Below, in pieces: positions 1 to 8,996 of a stretch of DNA of 64,000 nt. The notes beneath the pieces were generated by a model. It was given only the letters and a program-made list of their open reading frames with translations, did no database searches and had not been told where the DNA came from. The first letter of the stretch is position 1; each line of letters opens with the position of its first letter. The stretch is from NCBI GenBank assembly GCA_963812915.1, contig CAWEXB010000006.1, forward strand, positions 1-64,000, read 5' to 3'. The DNA is from JACVRW01 sp963812915. Lineage in GTDB: Bacteria; Actinomycetota; Thermoleophilia; Solirubrobacterales; Thermoleophilaceae. The translations under genes and the position numbers were made by a program.

Positions 1-2
1 CG

Positions 3-833
3 GTGCTCGCGGCGGGCGCCCTGGCGGCGGTCCTGGCGGCGATCTTCGGCATCGCGGTCGCACGCCTCGCCGGGATCGCGGCGGCGATCGCCACGCTCGC
101 GATCCTCGTGATCATGTTCACGTTCATCGTGCAGACGCCCTCGGTCACTGGCGGATCCGACGTCCTCGTCGGTGTGCCGCGTGAGACGACGCCGGGCAAC
201 GTGGCCATCGCGCTGGTGGTCGTCATCTTCGCGGTCTACGCGTTCAAGCAGTCGCGCCATGGCATGCGGTTGCGAGCCAGCCGCGAGAACCAGGAAGCCG
301 CTCAATCGGTTGCGGTGAACGTGCGGCTCGAGCGCTACATCGCGTTCGTCATCGCCGGCCTCATCTGTGGGGTGGCGGGGGCGCTCTACGCCCACTACTT
401 CAGCGGCTTCGCCGCGGCGGATTTCTACTTCGAGCTGACCTTCATCGTGGTCGCGATGCTCGTCGTGGGCGGGATGCAGAGCGTTGCCGGCGCGGTCGTG
501 GGCACCTACTTCCTCACGATCGTCTACCTCACAGCTCGGCGCGGTGAGGTCGACGGCGTCTTCGGGATCGAGACGCCGAGTGGCACCGCGAACCTCCTAG
601 TGGCGGTCGCCCTGCTGCTGGCGCTGATCCTGCGACCGAACGGAATCACCGGCGGCAGGGAGGTGCCTTGGCCGGGGGCGCTGCGGCGACGGAAAGGACC
701 CGTTGCGGCCTCTGCTGCCGGCACCGTCCCGGAGGAGGTGAAGGAGGCGATCGCGGCCGGCCCTTCGGCCCCGGACGCCGCCACGCCGTCGCGCCCCGAC
801 GCCGCCACCCCGACGAGCGGAGAGTCTTTGTGA
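3..833 (+). CDS. Branched-chain amino acid-type ABC transporter permease (LivM family), 5' end outside window
   Basis: Inner-membrane permease subunit of a branched-chain amino acid/amide-type ABC importer. The reading frame is open to the window edge, so the start lies upstream; 276 residues are visible. Several hydrophobic helices are seen, and the segment around residues 85-135, with SRENQEAAQSVAVNV followed by a helix containing GLICGVAGALYAHY, is typical of LivM. The last ~45 residues form a hydrophilic Ala/Pro-rich tail rather than membrane sequence. It lies 100 bp upstream of the HyuA/HyuB genes on the same strand, so it may import their substrate (inference). Family is clear; the transported compound is unknown. 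Confidence 0.88.
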   Translation: MLAAGALAAVLAAIFGIAVARLAGIAAAIATLAILVIMFTFIVQTPSVTGGSDVLVGVPRETTPGNVAIALVVVIFAVYAFKQSRHGMRLRASRENQEAAQSVAVNVRLERYIAFVIAGLICGVAGALYAHYFSGFAAADFYFELTFIVVAMLVVGGMQSVAGAVVGTYFLTIVYLTARRGEVDGVFGIETPSGTANLLVAVALLLALILRPNGITGGREVPWPGALRRRKGPVAASAAGTVPEEVKEAIAAGPSAPDAATPSRPDAATPTSGESL

Positions 834-933
834 ACGGCCACGACCGGGGCGGCGTTTTTTGGATTTCCTCCGATGCCGATCGACGTCGGGACGGAGGTAG
901 CATCGCCACGACGAGACGGAGGAGCGTCGCCGA

Positions 934-3042
934 GTGGGCATTCGCGTAGGCATCGATACGGGCGGCACCTTCACGGACCTCGTCGCCGTCGACGAGTCGA
1001 CCGGGGAGTGGTACATCGCCAAGGTTCCGTCGACTCCGGCGCGACCGGTGGAGGCGCTCGCGGCAATTCTCGAGCAGGCGCAGTTCGATCCCGCCGAGGT
1101 GACGTTCATCGTGATCGGTACGACGATCGGGATCAACGCGGTTCTGACCCGCACCGGCGCGCGCGTCCTCTATCTCACCACGAAGGGGTTCGAGGACGTG
1201 CCGCACATCCAGCGGATCAACCGCAAGAACCACTACGACTTCGTCTGGCGGAAGCCCACGCCGCTCGTGCGGCGCCAGGACTCCCTCGGTGTCGACGAGC
1301 GGCTCGACTCCGAGGGACGGGTGGTGCGTCCCCTCCGGCCCGACCAGGTTGAGGCGCTGCTGCCCGAGCGTGGAGACGAGGACGTCGCCGTCGCGGTCTG
1401 CTTCCTCTTCTCCTATCTCAATCCCAGCTCCGAGCTCGCCGCCCGCGATGCCATCGCCGCGCTCGATCCCGACCTTCCCGTCTCGCTCTCGCACGAGATC
1501 GCTCCGATCTGGCGGGAGTACGAGCGCGGGACGGCGGCCATCCTCGACGCGTATCTGAAGCCGACGCTCGACGGCTACGTGGCGGGCGTGGGCGAGGCGT
1601 TCCGCGAACAGGGATTCGAGTCCAGCTGGTCCCTGCTGAAGTCGAACGGCGGCCACGCCGTCTCGTCCGAGGCCCGCGAGCGTCCCGCGCACGTCCTGCT
1701 CTCGGGGGTCGCCGGCGGGGCGATAGGCGGTGCACACTTCGCCCGGGCGCACGACGCCGAGCGCGGGATCGTCCTCGACATGGGAGGCACGAGCTGCGAC
1801 GTATGCCTGATCGTCGAGGGCACCCCGCTGTTCTCCTCCGAGTTCGAGATCGAGTTCGGCCTCCCGGTCGCCGTTCCGACCGTCAGTACCAACACGATCG
1901 GCGCCGGGGGCGGCTCAATCGGGTGGATCGACCCCGGCGGCTTCCTCCAGGTCGGCCCCCAGAGCGCGGGCGCCGAGCCCGGCCCGGCGTGCTACGGCAA
2001 GGGCGGGAGCGACCCCACCCTCACCGACGCGAACCTGGTCCTCGGAAGGCTGAACCCGGACTACTTCCTCGGTGGGGCGCTCAAACTGGATCCCGAGGCG
2101 AGCCGGGCGGCGCTCGGCCGTCTCGTGGAGGGGCTTGGCGGGGAGGAGGTCGCGGTCGCGTCCTCCATGATTCGGATCGCCAACGAGAACATGGCGAACG
2201 CGGTGCGGATCGTGACCGTCGAGGAGGGCGTGGACCCGCGCGATCACGCCCTCATCGCAATGGGCGGAGCCGGCCCGACCCACGCGGCGGAGATCGCCGA
2301 GGCGATCGGCATGGACCGCGTGATCGTGCCGCTCCATCCCGGGCTCACCTCGGCCTTCGGTGCCCTCGCCGCCGACGTCCGGGTCGACGAGGTGAAGAGC
2401 ATCGCCCTGAAGAGCACCACAGTCGCGCCGGAGGCCCTCCAGGATCTCTTCCGGGACATCGAGGAGACCGCGGTCGCGAACTTCCGCGCCCAGGGCAGCC
2501 CGGACGCCGAGCCGGCGCTCACACGCACGATCGCGATGCGCTACGAGGGTCAGAACTACGAGCAGGAGATCCGGGTGCCGGGCGGCGATATCACCGCCGA
2601 CGTCTTGGCCGGGATACTGGAGCGCTACCACGAGCTGCACAACGAGTTCTACGGCTACCGGCTGGATGGGCTACCGGTCGAGCTCGTTCGGCTGACGGTG
2701 ACGGCAACGGCTGCCGCAGGGCCCGAGATGCCGCCGCTCAGCCTTGAAGTGCGGGGGCAGACGGCGACCAGCGAGCCACCCGGCGCCCGCACGGCGGACG
2801 TCTACTTCGGCGACGAGTTCCACAGCACGCCGGTGGTCTCTCGCGCGGAGTTCGTCGGCGGCGGCCGGCGGTCGGGCCCCCTGATCGTGGAGTCGATGGA
2901 TACGACGGTCGTCGTTCCGCCCGGATGGACCGTGGAGAGCGATGCGACCGGGATCTTGGAGCTGCGCCGCGACGGCGCCGGCGAGCGCTCCGGAACGTCG
3001 GCCGGCGCAGCGGTGGCAGGGAGTCAGACGAGGAAGGGATGA
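934..3042 (+). CDS. Hydantoinase/oxoprolinase family protein, HyuA-type subunit
   Basis: ATP-dependent subunit of a HyuA/HyuB-type enzyme that opens cyclic amides such as N-methylhydantoin or 5-oxoproline. 702 residues, normal for HyuA. The N-terminal phosphate-binding motif GIDTGGTFTDLV is at residues 6-17, a second ATPase motif DMGGTSCD is near residue 283, the family-typical GAGGGSIGWIDPGG and GAEPGPACYGKGG follow near 330-355, and MGGAGPTHA is near 445. The GTG at 934 is chosen because the first motif follows at once. Its stop overlaps the start of hyuB (ATGA), so the two are translationally coupled. Substrate is not deducible from sequence. Confidence 0.93.
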   Translation: MGIRVGIDTGGTFTDLVAVDESTGEWYIAKVPSTPARPVEALAAILEQAQFDPAEVTFIVIGTTIGINAVLTRTGARVLYLTTKGFEDVPHIQRINRKNHYDFVWRKPTPLVRRQDSLGVDERLDSEGRVVRPLRPDQVEALLPERGDEDVAVAVCFLFSYLNPSSELAARDAIAALDPDLPVSLSHEIAPIWREYERGTAAILDAYLKPTLDGYVAGVGEAFREQGFESSWSLLKSNGGHAVSSEARERPAHVLLSGVAGGAIGGAHFARAHDAERGIVLDMGGTSCDVCLIVEGTPLFSSEFEIEFGLPVAVPTVSTNTIGAGGGSIGWIDPGGFLQVGPQSAGAEPGPACYGKGGSDPTLTDANLVLGRLNPDYFLGGALKLDPEASRAALGRLVEGLGGEEVAVASSMIRIANENMANAVRIVTVEEGVDPRDHALIAMGGAGPTHAAEIAEAIGMDRVIVPLHPGLTSAFGALAADVRVDEVKSIALKSTTVAPEALQDLFRDIEETAVANFRAQGSPDAEPALTRTIAMRYEGQNYEQEIRVPGGDITADVLAGILERYHELHNEFYGYRLDGLPVELVRLTVTATAAAGPEMPPLSLEVRGQTATSEPPGARTADVYFGDEFHSTPVVSRAEFVGGGRRSGPLIVESMDTTVVVPPGWTVESDATGILELRRDGAGERSGTSAGAAVAGSQTRKG

Positions 3043-4781
3043 AGGTGACGACGACACCCGCTCAGCGCGCCGGCGAGATCGACCCGGTTCAGCTCGCGAT
3101 CATCAACAACAGCTTCGTGAACATCTGCCGCGAGATGGGCATCACGATGACTCGCACGGCCTTCTCCCCGATCTTCAACGAGGGCCTCGACTTCTCGTGC
3201 GTCCTGTTCGACAGCCGCGGGAACATGATCGGCCAGGCCGAGTTTTGCCCGGCGCAGCTCGCGGCGAGCCTCTTCATCGTTCGCTGGACCGTCGAGGAGC
3301 TCGGCATCGACTCGTTCGAGCCCGGCGATGTCGTGCTCCACAATGATCCGTACCGCGGCGGAGCGCACATCCCCGAGCACTCCGTCATGCGCCCCGTGTT
3401 CTACGACGACGAGCTTTGGGGGTTCGTCGCCAACGTGGGGCACCTCGCGGAGATCGGCGGCAAGGCCGTGGGCAGCTTCGCCGCCGACGCCACCGAGGTC
3501 TTCCAGGAGGGGCTGCGAATCCCGCCGATCAAGATCGTCAGCCGCGACGAGAACAACCTCGAGCTGTGGCGGCTGATCATGGCGAACCACCGCACGCCGC
3601 GGAACACGTGGGGGGACATCAACGCCCAGATCGGCTCGCTGCGGGTGGCTGAGCGACGCCTGATCGAGCTCCTCGATCGCTACGGATCGCAGTTCATCAC
3701 CGACGCCGCCGACGAGCTGATGGACTACTCCGAGCGCTGGATGCGGTCCGAGATCGAGGCCATTCCGGACGGCAAGTACGAGTTCACCGACTACATGGAG
3801 GACGACGGCGTCGTCGACGAGCCGGTGAAGTTCCACGTGACCGTCACGATCGACGGCGACCGGATGATCGTCGATTGGACGGGAAGCTCCCCGCAGGTGC
3901 GGGGCCCGATCAACGCCACGTACGGCGTGACCTCGGGCGCCGTCTACAACGCGGTCTTCCACGTCACCGACTCGCGAATCCCGAAGAACAGCGGGGCATA
4001 CCGGCCGATCCACATCATCGCTCCGCCGGGCACGGTCACGAACGTGGTGTATCCAGGCCCGTCCGTGGGCGGGAACACCGAGACCCATCCGAAGCTGGTG
4101 GACATGGTGACCGGCGCCCTCGCACCGGTGATGCGCGACCGTGTCGCCGCCGCGGAGGGGGCGAGCGCCTGCAACTTCCTGTTCGGAGGCGTGCACCCGA
4201 AGACGGGTGACTTCTACGCGAACTACCACCTCGAGGGGTGCGGCTGGGGCGCGAAGGACTACGACGACGGCAATGACGCGACGATCGTGGTCAACGGGAA
4301 CTGCCGCAACACCCCCGTGGAGATCTTCGAGACGCGCTACCCCCTGGAGACGGTCGAGTACTCGCTGCTGACGGACTCGGGTGGTGCCGGCCGGCACCGC
4401 GGCGGGCTCGGGACCCGCCGCATCATGCGGATCGGCAAGGGCGCCGAGGTCACGGCGAGCGCGCTGTTCGACCGGACGAAGGGAGAGTTCCGGGCCTGGG
4501 GCCTCGAAGGCGGCATGCCCGGCGGCTACGGAGCGATCCGCGTGAAGCGCCGGGGCGACAGCGAGTTCCGGACGTTTCAGGAGGTCTTCGGCACGGTGTC
4601 CGCCTCGAAGTTCACCAACATCGTGCTCACCGAGGGCGACGAGGTGATGCTCGACGCACCGGGCGGTGGCGGCTTCGGCGATCCCGGCGCGCGCGACCGC
4701 GATGCGGTCGCGCGTGACGTTGCAGAGGGGATCGTGAGCCCGGAAGCGGCGAAGGAGCTCTACGGCTGGAGCGGGAAATAG
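3039..4781 (+). CDS. Hydantoinase/oxoprolinase family protein, HyuB-type subunit
   Basis: Partner subunit of the preceding HyuA; together they catalyse ATP-driven hydrolysis of a cyclic amide. 580 residues from the ATG at 3039; the frame is open further upstream, but this ATG overlaps the hyuA stop and begins the conserved sequence. Recognisable blocks include DPVQLAIINNSF near the N-terminus, HNDPYRGGAHIPEH near residue 102, GNTETHPKLVDM near 347 and a C-terminal GGGGFGDP near 545, all typical of HyuB. A small zinc protein follows after 2 bp. Family assignment is secure; substrate is open. Confidence 0.93.
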   Translation: MKVTTTPAQRAGEIDPVQLAIINNSFVNICREMGITMTRTAFSPIFNEGLDFSCVLFDSRGNMIGQAEFCPAQLAASLFIVRWTVEELGIDSFEPGDVVLHNDPYRGGAHIPEHSVMRPVFYDDELWGFVANVGHLAEIGGKAVGSFAADATEVFQEGLRIPPIKIVSRDENNLELWRLIMANHRTPRNTWGDINAQIGSLRVAERRLIELLDRYGSQFITDAADELMDYSERWMRSEIEAIPDGKYEFTDYMEDDGVVDEPVKFHVTVTIDGDRMIVDWTGSSPQVRGPINATYGVTSGAVYNAVFHVTDSRIPKNSGAYRPIHIIAPPGTVTNVVYPGPSVGGNTETHPKLVDMVTGALAPVMRDRVAAAEGASACNFLFGGVHPKTGDFYANYHLEGCGWGAKDYDDGNDATIVVNGNCRNTPVEIFETRYPLETVEYSLLTDSGGAGRHRGGLGTRRIMRIGKGAEVTASALFDRTKGEFRAWGLEGGMPGGYGAIRVKRRGDSEFRTFQEVFGTVSASKFTNIVLTEGDEVMLDAPGGGGFGDPGARDRDAVARDVAEGIVSPEAAKELYGWSGK

Positions 4782-4783
4782 CC

Positions 4784-4981
4784 GTGGGTCACTGGGAATC
4801 GATCGAGACCGAGGTGTGGGACACCGTGATCACGCCGTGCGACTGTTGCGGCCAGGTCGTCGCAAAGCGACTCTGGGTCGCGGACGTCGAGGGCACCGAG
4901 CTGCGCTTCTGCAGCGAGCGCTGCGAGGAGCTGTACCGCACGCACGTCGTACCGCAGCGCCGAGGGGCGGCGCCTGCGTGA
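4784..4981 (+). CDS. Small CxxC...CxxxC putative zinc-binding protein
   Basis: 65-residue soluble protein starting at GTG 4784, 2 bp after hyuB and overlapping the next start (GTGA). It has CDCC near residues 19-22 and CSERCEELY near 43-51, a spacing like zinc-ribbon or treble-clef (MYM/TRASH-like) metal sites. No catalytic domain is visible. Its position, tightly coupled between a hydantoinase subunit and an aminotransferase, suggests a dedicated accessory role such as metal delivery or a small enzyme subunit, but that is inference. The protein is not one I can name. Confidence 0.72.
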   Translation: MGHWESIETEVWDTVITPCDCCGQVVAKRLWVADVEGTELRFCSERCEELYRTHVVPQRRGAAPA

Positions 4982-5916
4982 GCGAGCTGGCCCAGGCGGA
5001 CGCCGTACCCACCGGGCCGGGATTCGACCGTGGTGCGGCCTACGTCGGTGCGCAGTACGTGCCGATCGACGAGGCCAAGGTCTCTGTCCTCGACGTCGGG
5101 TTCGCGCGCTCGGACGTGACGTACGACGTCGTCGCCGTGTGGGAGGGGGCGTTCTTCCGTCTGGAGGACCACCTCGAGCGCTTCGAGCGCAGCTGTCGTG
5201 AGCTGCGCTTGACACTGAAGCCCGATCGCGACGAGATCGCATCGATCCTTATGGATCTGGTTCGGCTGACCGGGTTGCGCGAGGCCTACGTCGAGACGCT
5301 CTGCACCCGCGGTGTGGACCGCACCGGTGTGCGGGACCCACGCACCTTCGAGAACCAGTTCCTGGCGTACGCGATCCCGTACGTCTGGTTGTTTCGGCCG
5401 GACGATGGCACTACCGGCATGGACGCGGTGATCACGCGCAGCGTCCGCCGTATCCCGCCGGTGTCGGTCGATCCCACGGTCAAGAACTTCCATTGGGGAG
5501 ACCTGACGCGCGGGCTCTACGAGGCCTACGACCGCGGCGCGCACTACCCGATCCTCCTGGACTACGAGGGGAACGTCACCGAGGGCGCCGGATACAACGT
5601 GTTCGCCCTCGTCGGCGGCCGGCTGCTGACGCCTTCGTCGGGGGCGCTCGAGGGCATCACGCGCCGAACGGTCCTCGAGCTCGCGCGCCGTGAGGGCATC
5701 CCCGCGGAAACCGTGCCGCTCCCCGAGGAGACATTCAGGAGCGCGACGGAGCTCTTCGCGACGTCGACCGCGGGCGGGGTGATGCCCGTCGTCTCGCTCG
5801 ATGGCCAGCCTGTGGGGGACGGCAGCGCCGGCCCGGTCACCAGACGGCTTCGCGAGCTCTACTGGCAGGCACACGAGGATCCGCGGTACATCACCCCGGT
5901 TGACTACTCGGGCTAG
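4978..5916 (+). CDS. Class IV aminotransferase (branched-chain/D-amino acid aminotransferase-like, PLP)
   Basis: PLP-dependent fold type IV aminotransferase, 312 residues from the GTG at 4978, which overlaps the upstream stop (GTGA). The predicted Schiff-base lysine is K169 in TVKNFHWGDLTRG. The PLP-binding EGNVTEGAGYNVFAL block follows near residue 200, and the GALEGITRRTVLELA block near 226 is typical of the IlvE/DAAT family. In this operon it probably transaminates the amino acid released from a cyclic amide, or supplies the 2-oxo/hydroxy acid used by the two dehydrogenases downstream (inference). Substrate and stereochemistry cannot be read from sequence. Confidence 0.88.
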   Translation: MSELAQADAVPTGPGFDRGAAYVGAQYVPIDEAKVSVLDVGFARSDVTYDVVAVWEGAFFRLEDHLERFERSCRELRLTLKPDRDEIASILMDLVRLTGLREAYVETLCTRGVDRTGVRDPRTFENQFLAYAIPYVWLFRPDDGTTGMDAVITRSVRRIPPVSVDPTVKNFHWGDLTRGLYEAYDRGAHYPILLDYEGNVTEGAGYNVFALVGGRLLTPSSGALEGITRRTVLELARREGIPAETVPLPEETFRSATELFATSTAGGVMPVVSLDGQPVGDGSAGPVTRRLRELYWQAHEDPRYITPVDYSG

Positions 5917-7035
5917 GTGTCGATGAGCGCGGTGATCGGTGAGCAGCCTGGCATCAAGCCGGACCGGCTCACGGCCCTAACGTCGGCCATCCTCGTCTCG
6001 GCCGGTGTACCCGAGGCCGATGCGCGGATCGTGGCGGAGAGCCTTGTGGATGCCGACGTGCGGGGTATCCACTCGCACGGCGTGAGTCGCCTCGGCATCT
6101 ACATCGAGCGGCTGCGCATGGGCGGCAACCGGGCCGCGGGCGAGCCCGAACTCGTGAGTGAGGCGCCGTCGCTGGCGCTGCTCGATGCGAAGGACCTGCT
6201 GGCCCAAGTCGCGAGCGCGCGAGCGGTGGAGCTAGCCGCGCAGAAGGCCGAGGTCACCGGCTGCGGGGCAGTTGGCGTTCGGGGCGCCTCCCACTTCGGG
6301 GCAGCCGGGTACTGGGCCCGGCTGATCGCGGAGCGGGGAATGCTGGGGCTTGCCACGACGAACACGACGCCCGTGATGGCGGCGTGGGGCGGATCGACGA
6401 CTGCGATCGGCTCGAATCCGCTGGCCATGGCATTCCCCTCGTCGGGCGCCGCTCCGGTCGTCGTCGACATGGCCAGCAGCGAAACGACATGGGGGGCGCT
6501 CCTGCGAGCCGAAGCGACCGGCGCGAGCATCCCCGAGACGTGGGCCCTCGGTCCCGACGGCAGGCCGACGACCTCCGCGGTCGAGGCGGTGGCGGCGGGA
6601 AGGCTGCTTCCCTTCGGTCGACACAAGGGCTACGCGCTCGCAGTCGGAGTCGAGCTGCTGAGCGGGGCGCTGGTGGGCGCGAACTGCCTCTCGCAGATCG
6701 CCCACCTGTACATGGAGCCCGAGAAGCCGATGGGGGCAGGCCTGTTCTTCCTGGCCGTTGACCCCGCGGCGGCGCCTGGCCAGAACGGCCATAGCTTCGC
6801 CGAGCAGGTCCACGAGGTGCAGCGGGCGCTGAATGCGCTGCCGCCCCGCGACCCCGGAGGCAGGGTCCTGTGGCCCGGACAGCTCGAGGCTGAGCGCACC
6901 GCCCGCGCCCTTGAGGAGGGCGTACCGCTCCCGCCGACGATCATCAACCAGCTGCGCGAGTGCGCACGCGACCTGGGCGTCCCGGAGAGCCTCTTGGACG
7001 GGGGCCATCGAGCTGGGGGTCGTCGATTGAGATGA
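5917..7035 (+). CDS. Malate/L-lactate dehydrogenase family (Ldh_2/YlbC-type) NAD(P) oxidoreductase
   Basis: 372-residue oxidoreductase of the Ldh_2 (ureidoglycolate/malate/lactate dehydrogenase) family, which is unrelated to classical Rossmann LDH. The active-site region GIHSHGVSRLGIY is near residues 49-61; GASHFGAAGYWA near 127 and TTPVMAAWGG near 150 are further family blocks. The start is GTG 5917, directly after the previous stop; an ATG six bases later is an alternative. Its stop overlaps the next gene (ATGA). In context it probably oxidises or reduces a 2-hydroxy/2-oxo acid formed in the same pathway. Confidence 0.9.
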   Translation: MSMSAVIGEQPGIKPDRLTALTSAILVSAGVPEADARIVAESLVDADVRGIHSHGVSRLGIYIERLRMGGNRAAGEPELVSEAPSLALLDAKDLLAQVASARAVELAAQKAEVTGCGAVGVRGASHFGAAGYWARLIAERGMLGLATTNTTPVMAAWGGSTTAIGSNPLAMAFPSSGAAPVVVDMASSETTWGALLRAEATGASIPETWALGPDGRPTTSAVEAVAAGRLLPFGRHKGYALAVGVELLSGALVGANCLSQIAHLYMEPEKPMGAGLFFLAVDPAAAPGQNGHSFAEQVHEVQRALNALPPRDPGGRVLWPGQLEAERTARALEEGVPLPPTIINQLRECARDLGVPESLLDGGHRAGGRRLR

Positions 7036-7892
7036 CCATCGCGCTGCTCGGCACGGGGACGATGGGAGCACCCATGGCGCGCAACCTCGCCCGCGCCGGG
7101 CTCCCAGTCGTGGCGTGGAACCGCACGCCCGCCAAGGCGGAGCCGCTGGCTGCGGACGGGGTGCAAGCCGCGGACACCCCGGAAGCGGCGGCGGCGGACG
7201 TCGACGTCCTCGTCACGATGCTCGCCGACGGCCCCGTGACCGAAGCCGTGCTGGGCGGACCGGACAGCGCCCTTGCCGCGCTGCCCGTGGGTGCGGTCTG
7301 GATCCAGATGGGCACCGTGGGCGCGCCGGCGGCGGACCGGCTTGCCGCACTGGCCACCGACCACGACGTCCAGTTCGTCGACGCACCAGTCCTTGGATCG
7401 GCCGGACCGGCGCAGCGTGGCGAGCTGACCATCCTCGCCTCGGGCCCGGAGGAGTTGCGCGATCGCTGTGCGCCGGTGTTCGACGCCGTCGGCGCCCGAA
7501 CATTCTGGTTGGGGCCCGCGGGGACGGGCAGTCGGCTGAAGGTGGTCGTGAACGCGTGGCTGATGTCGACCACCGCCGCGCTCGCCGAGACGATCGCTCT
7601 CGCCGAGCGACTCGACATCGATCCGGAATCGTTTCTCGAGGTGACGAACCGGGGTGCGATCGGGGCGCTTTACACCGATCTGAACGGCCCGGCGATGGCC
7701 GAGCGCGCGTTCCCCCTCAACTTCCCTCTGGAGCTCGCGACCAAGGATGCGGCTCTCGCGCTGGAGGCGGCCGGCGACGCCGCCGACCTGCAGGTGTTCG
7801 CAGCCACACACGCGCAGTTCGCACGCGCCATGGAGCTGGGCCACGGCAGGCGCGACTGGGCGGCGGTGGTCCTCGCGTGTGGCAACCTATGA
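7032..7892 (+). CDS. NAD(P)-dependent beta-hydroxyacid dehydrogenase (3-hydroxyisobutyrate dehydrogenase family)
   Basis: 286-residue soluble enzyme. The N-terminal dinucleotide fold has GTGTMGAPMARNLARAG at residues 7-23. The substrate-site block DAPVLGSAGPAQRG is at 117-130, and the catalytic lysine is K170 in GSRLKVVVNAW. The C-terminal helical domain contains LATKDAALALEAA, as in 3-hydroxyisobutyrate dehydrogenases and tartronate semialdehyde reductases. It overlaps the preceding gene by 4 bp and precedes the cupin by 6 bp, so it is part of the same operon. Exact substrate unknown. Confidence 0.9.
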   Translation: MTIALLGTGTMGAPMARNLARAGLPVVAWNRTPAKAEPLAADGVQAADTPEAAAADVDVLVTMLADGPVTEAVLGGPDSALAALPVGAVWIQMGTVGAPAADRLAALATDHDVQFVDAPVLGSAGPAQRGELTILASGPEELRDRCAPVFDAVGARTFWLGPAGTGSRLKVVVNAWLMSTTAALAETIALAERLDIDPESFLEVTNRGAIGALYTDLNGPAMAERAFPLNFPLELATKDAALALEAAGDAADLQVFAATHAQFARAMELGHGRRDWAAVVLACGNL

Positions 7893-7898
7893 CGCCTC

Positions 7899-8222
7899 AT
7901 GGCTGAGGATCAGGTGGTGCCGTTCCTGGCGGTCGACTGGGAGGACGACGTACCGGGCATCCGCGCCCGCGAAACGGTCATCGACGGCCGCCGGTGGGCG
8001 ATCGTCGCCTACGAGCGCGGAGCGCGGCGCGAGGAGTTCTGCCGCGACGGGCATTGGGGGCTGGTGCTCGAGGGGGCCGTGGAGTACGAGTTCGACGACG
8101 GCGGCGAACAGCTCGAGGCCAGCGCAGGCGAGGCCTTCTTCCTATCGACCGGGCGCGGACACCGGGGGCGCAACCTCGCCTCCGGCGAGACTCGGCTGTT
8201 CCTGATCGACGACCCCGAGTAA
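7899..8222 (+). CDS. Small cupin-domain protein
   Basis: 107-residue single-domain cupin. The strand pattern includes REEFCRDGHWGLVLEGAVEYEF near residues 45-66 and GEAFFLSTGRGHRGRN near 78-93, corresponding to the two cupin motifs. The first motif lacks the usual HxH pair (only one His, in DGHWG), so metal binding is uncertain. It is the last gene of the plus-strand operon and converges on pxpA, whose stop lies 3 bp away. It may be a small isomerase, a sensor or a stability factor; no specific role can be assigned. Confidence 0.78.
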   Translation: MAEDQVVPFLAVDWEDDVPGIRARETVIDGRRWAIVAYERGARREEFCRDGHWGLVLEGAVEYEFDDGGEQLEASAGEAFFLSTGRGHRGRNLASGETRLFLIDDPE

Positions 8223-8225
8223 CCC

Positions 8226-8996
8226 TTACCGAAGCAGCTCGGCGAGCGGCTTCACGGCGATCCCTTCGCGGTCGAGGCGCTCCTTGACCGCCCGCGCCAC
8301 GTCGAGCGCGTTGGGTCCGTCGCCGTGCAGGCAGATCGTGGGCGAATCGACCTCGATGTCCGTCCCGGCCGTCGTGGGGACCTTGCGCTCACGCGCGACG
8401 CGCACCGCCCGCTCGGCGACCTGTTCGGGCTCGCGGGCCTGCTTCACCGCCTCGATGAGCAGGTTTCCATCAGCGTCGTAGTCGAGGTCGACGAAGGACT
8501 CGGTGACGAGCCGGATGCCGTGCCGCTCGACCGCTGCGGCGTGGTCGTTGCGCAGCGCCAGAAGGACTAGCTCGGTGTCGACCTCGGCGATGGATCGGGC
8601 CACGGCCTCCGCGAGCTCGGCGTCCTGCGCGCACATCGCATAGAGCGCACCGTGGGGCTTCACGTGTGCGAGCCGGCCACCCTCCGCGGCGACGAACGCC
8701 GACAGCGCCCCGATCTGGTAGGTGCAGTAGTCGGTCAGGTCGGTGGGCGAGACCTTCATCGTTCGGCGCCCGAAGCCGAGTAGGTCCGGCAGCGCGACGT
8801 GCGCTCCGATCTGCAGGTCGTGCTCGAGAGCGGCGGCGACGGTCCGGCGCATCACGCCGGGGTCGCCGGCGTGGAATCCGCATGCGATGTTCGCCGAAGA
8901 GATGTGGGGCATCAGGCTCGCGTCATCGCCGAGGCTCCAGCGACCGAAGCTCTCACCCATGTCGACGTTCACGTCGATCGCATTCAGCTCGTTCAT
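8226..8996 (-). CDS. pxpA: LamB/YcsF family 5-oxoprolinase subunit PxpA
   Basis: 256-residue LamB/YcsF protein, the hydrolase-like subunit of the PxpABC 5-oxoprolinase. The N-terminal DVNVDMGESFGRW at residues 8-20, NIACGFHAGDP near 36-46 and HVKPHGALYA near 110-119 are the hallmark motifs carrying the conserved acidic and His residues. Its ATG overlaps the stop of a residual biotin-carboxylase 3' end (ATGA), showing that it was once coupled to that gene. The biotin carrier lies further upstream on the same strand. It probably acts with the carboxyltransferase-like subunits encoded divergently at 9486-11460. Confidence 0.93.
   Translation of the reverse strand: MNELNAIDVNVDMGESFGRWSLGDDASLMPHISSANIACGFHAGDPGVMRRTVAAALEHDLQIGAHVALPDLLGFGRRTMKVSPTDLTDYCTYQIGALSAFVAAEGGRLAHVKPHGALYAMCAQDAELAEAVARSIAEVDTELVLLALRNDHAAAVERHGIRLVTESFVDLDYDADGNLLIEAVKQAREPEQVAERAVRVARERKVPTTAGTDIEVDSPTICLHGDGPNALDVARAVKERLDREGIAVKPLAELLR

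Noticed and set aside
3024..4397. 457-codon minus-strand frame across hyuB
   Set aside because: Antisense shadow; Val/Asp/His-rich with no recognisable domain.
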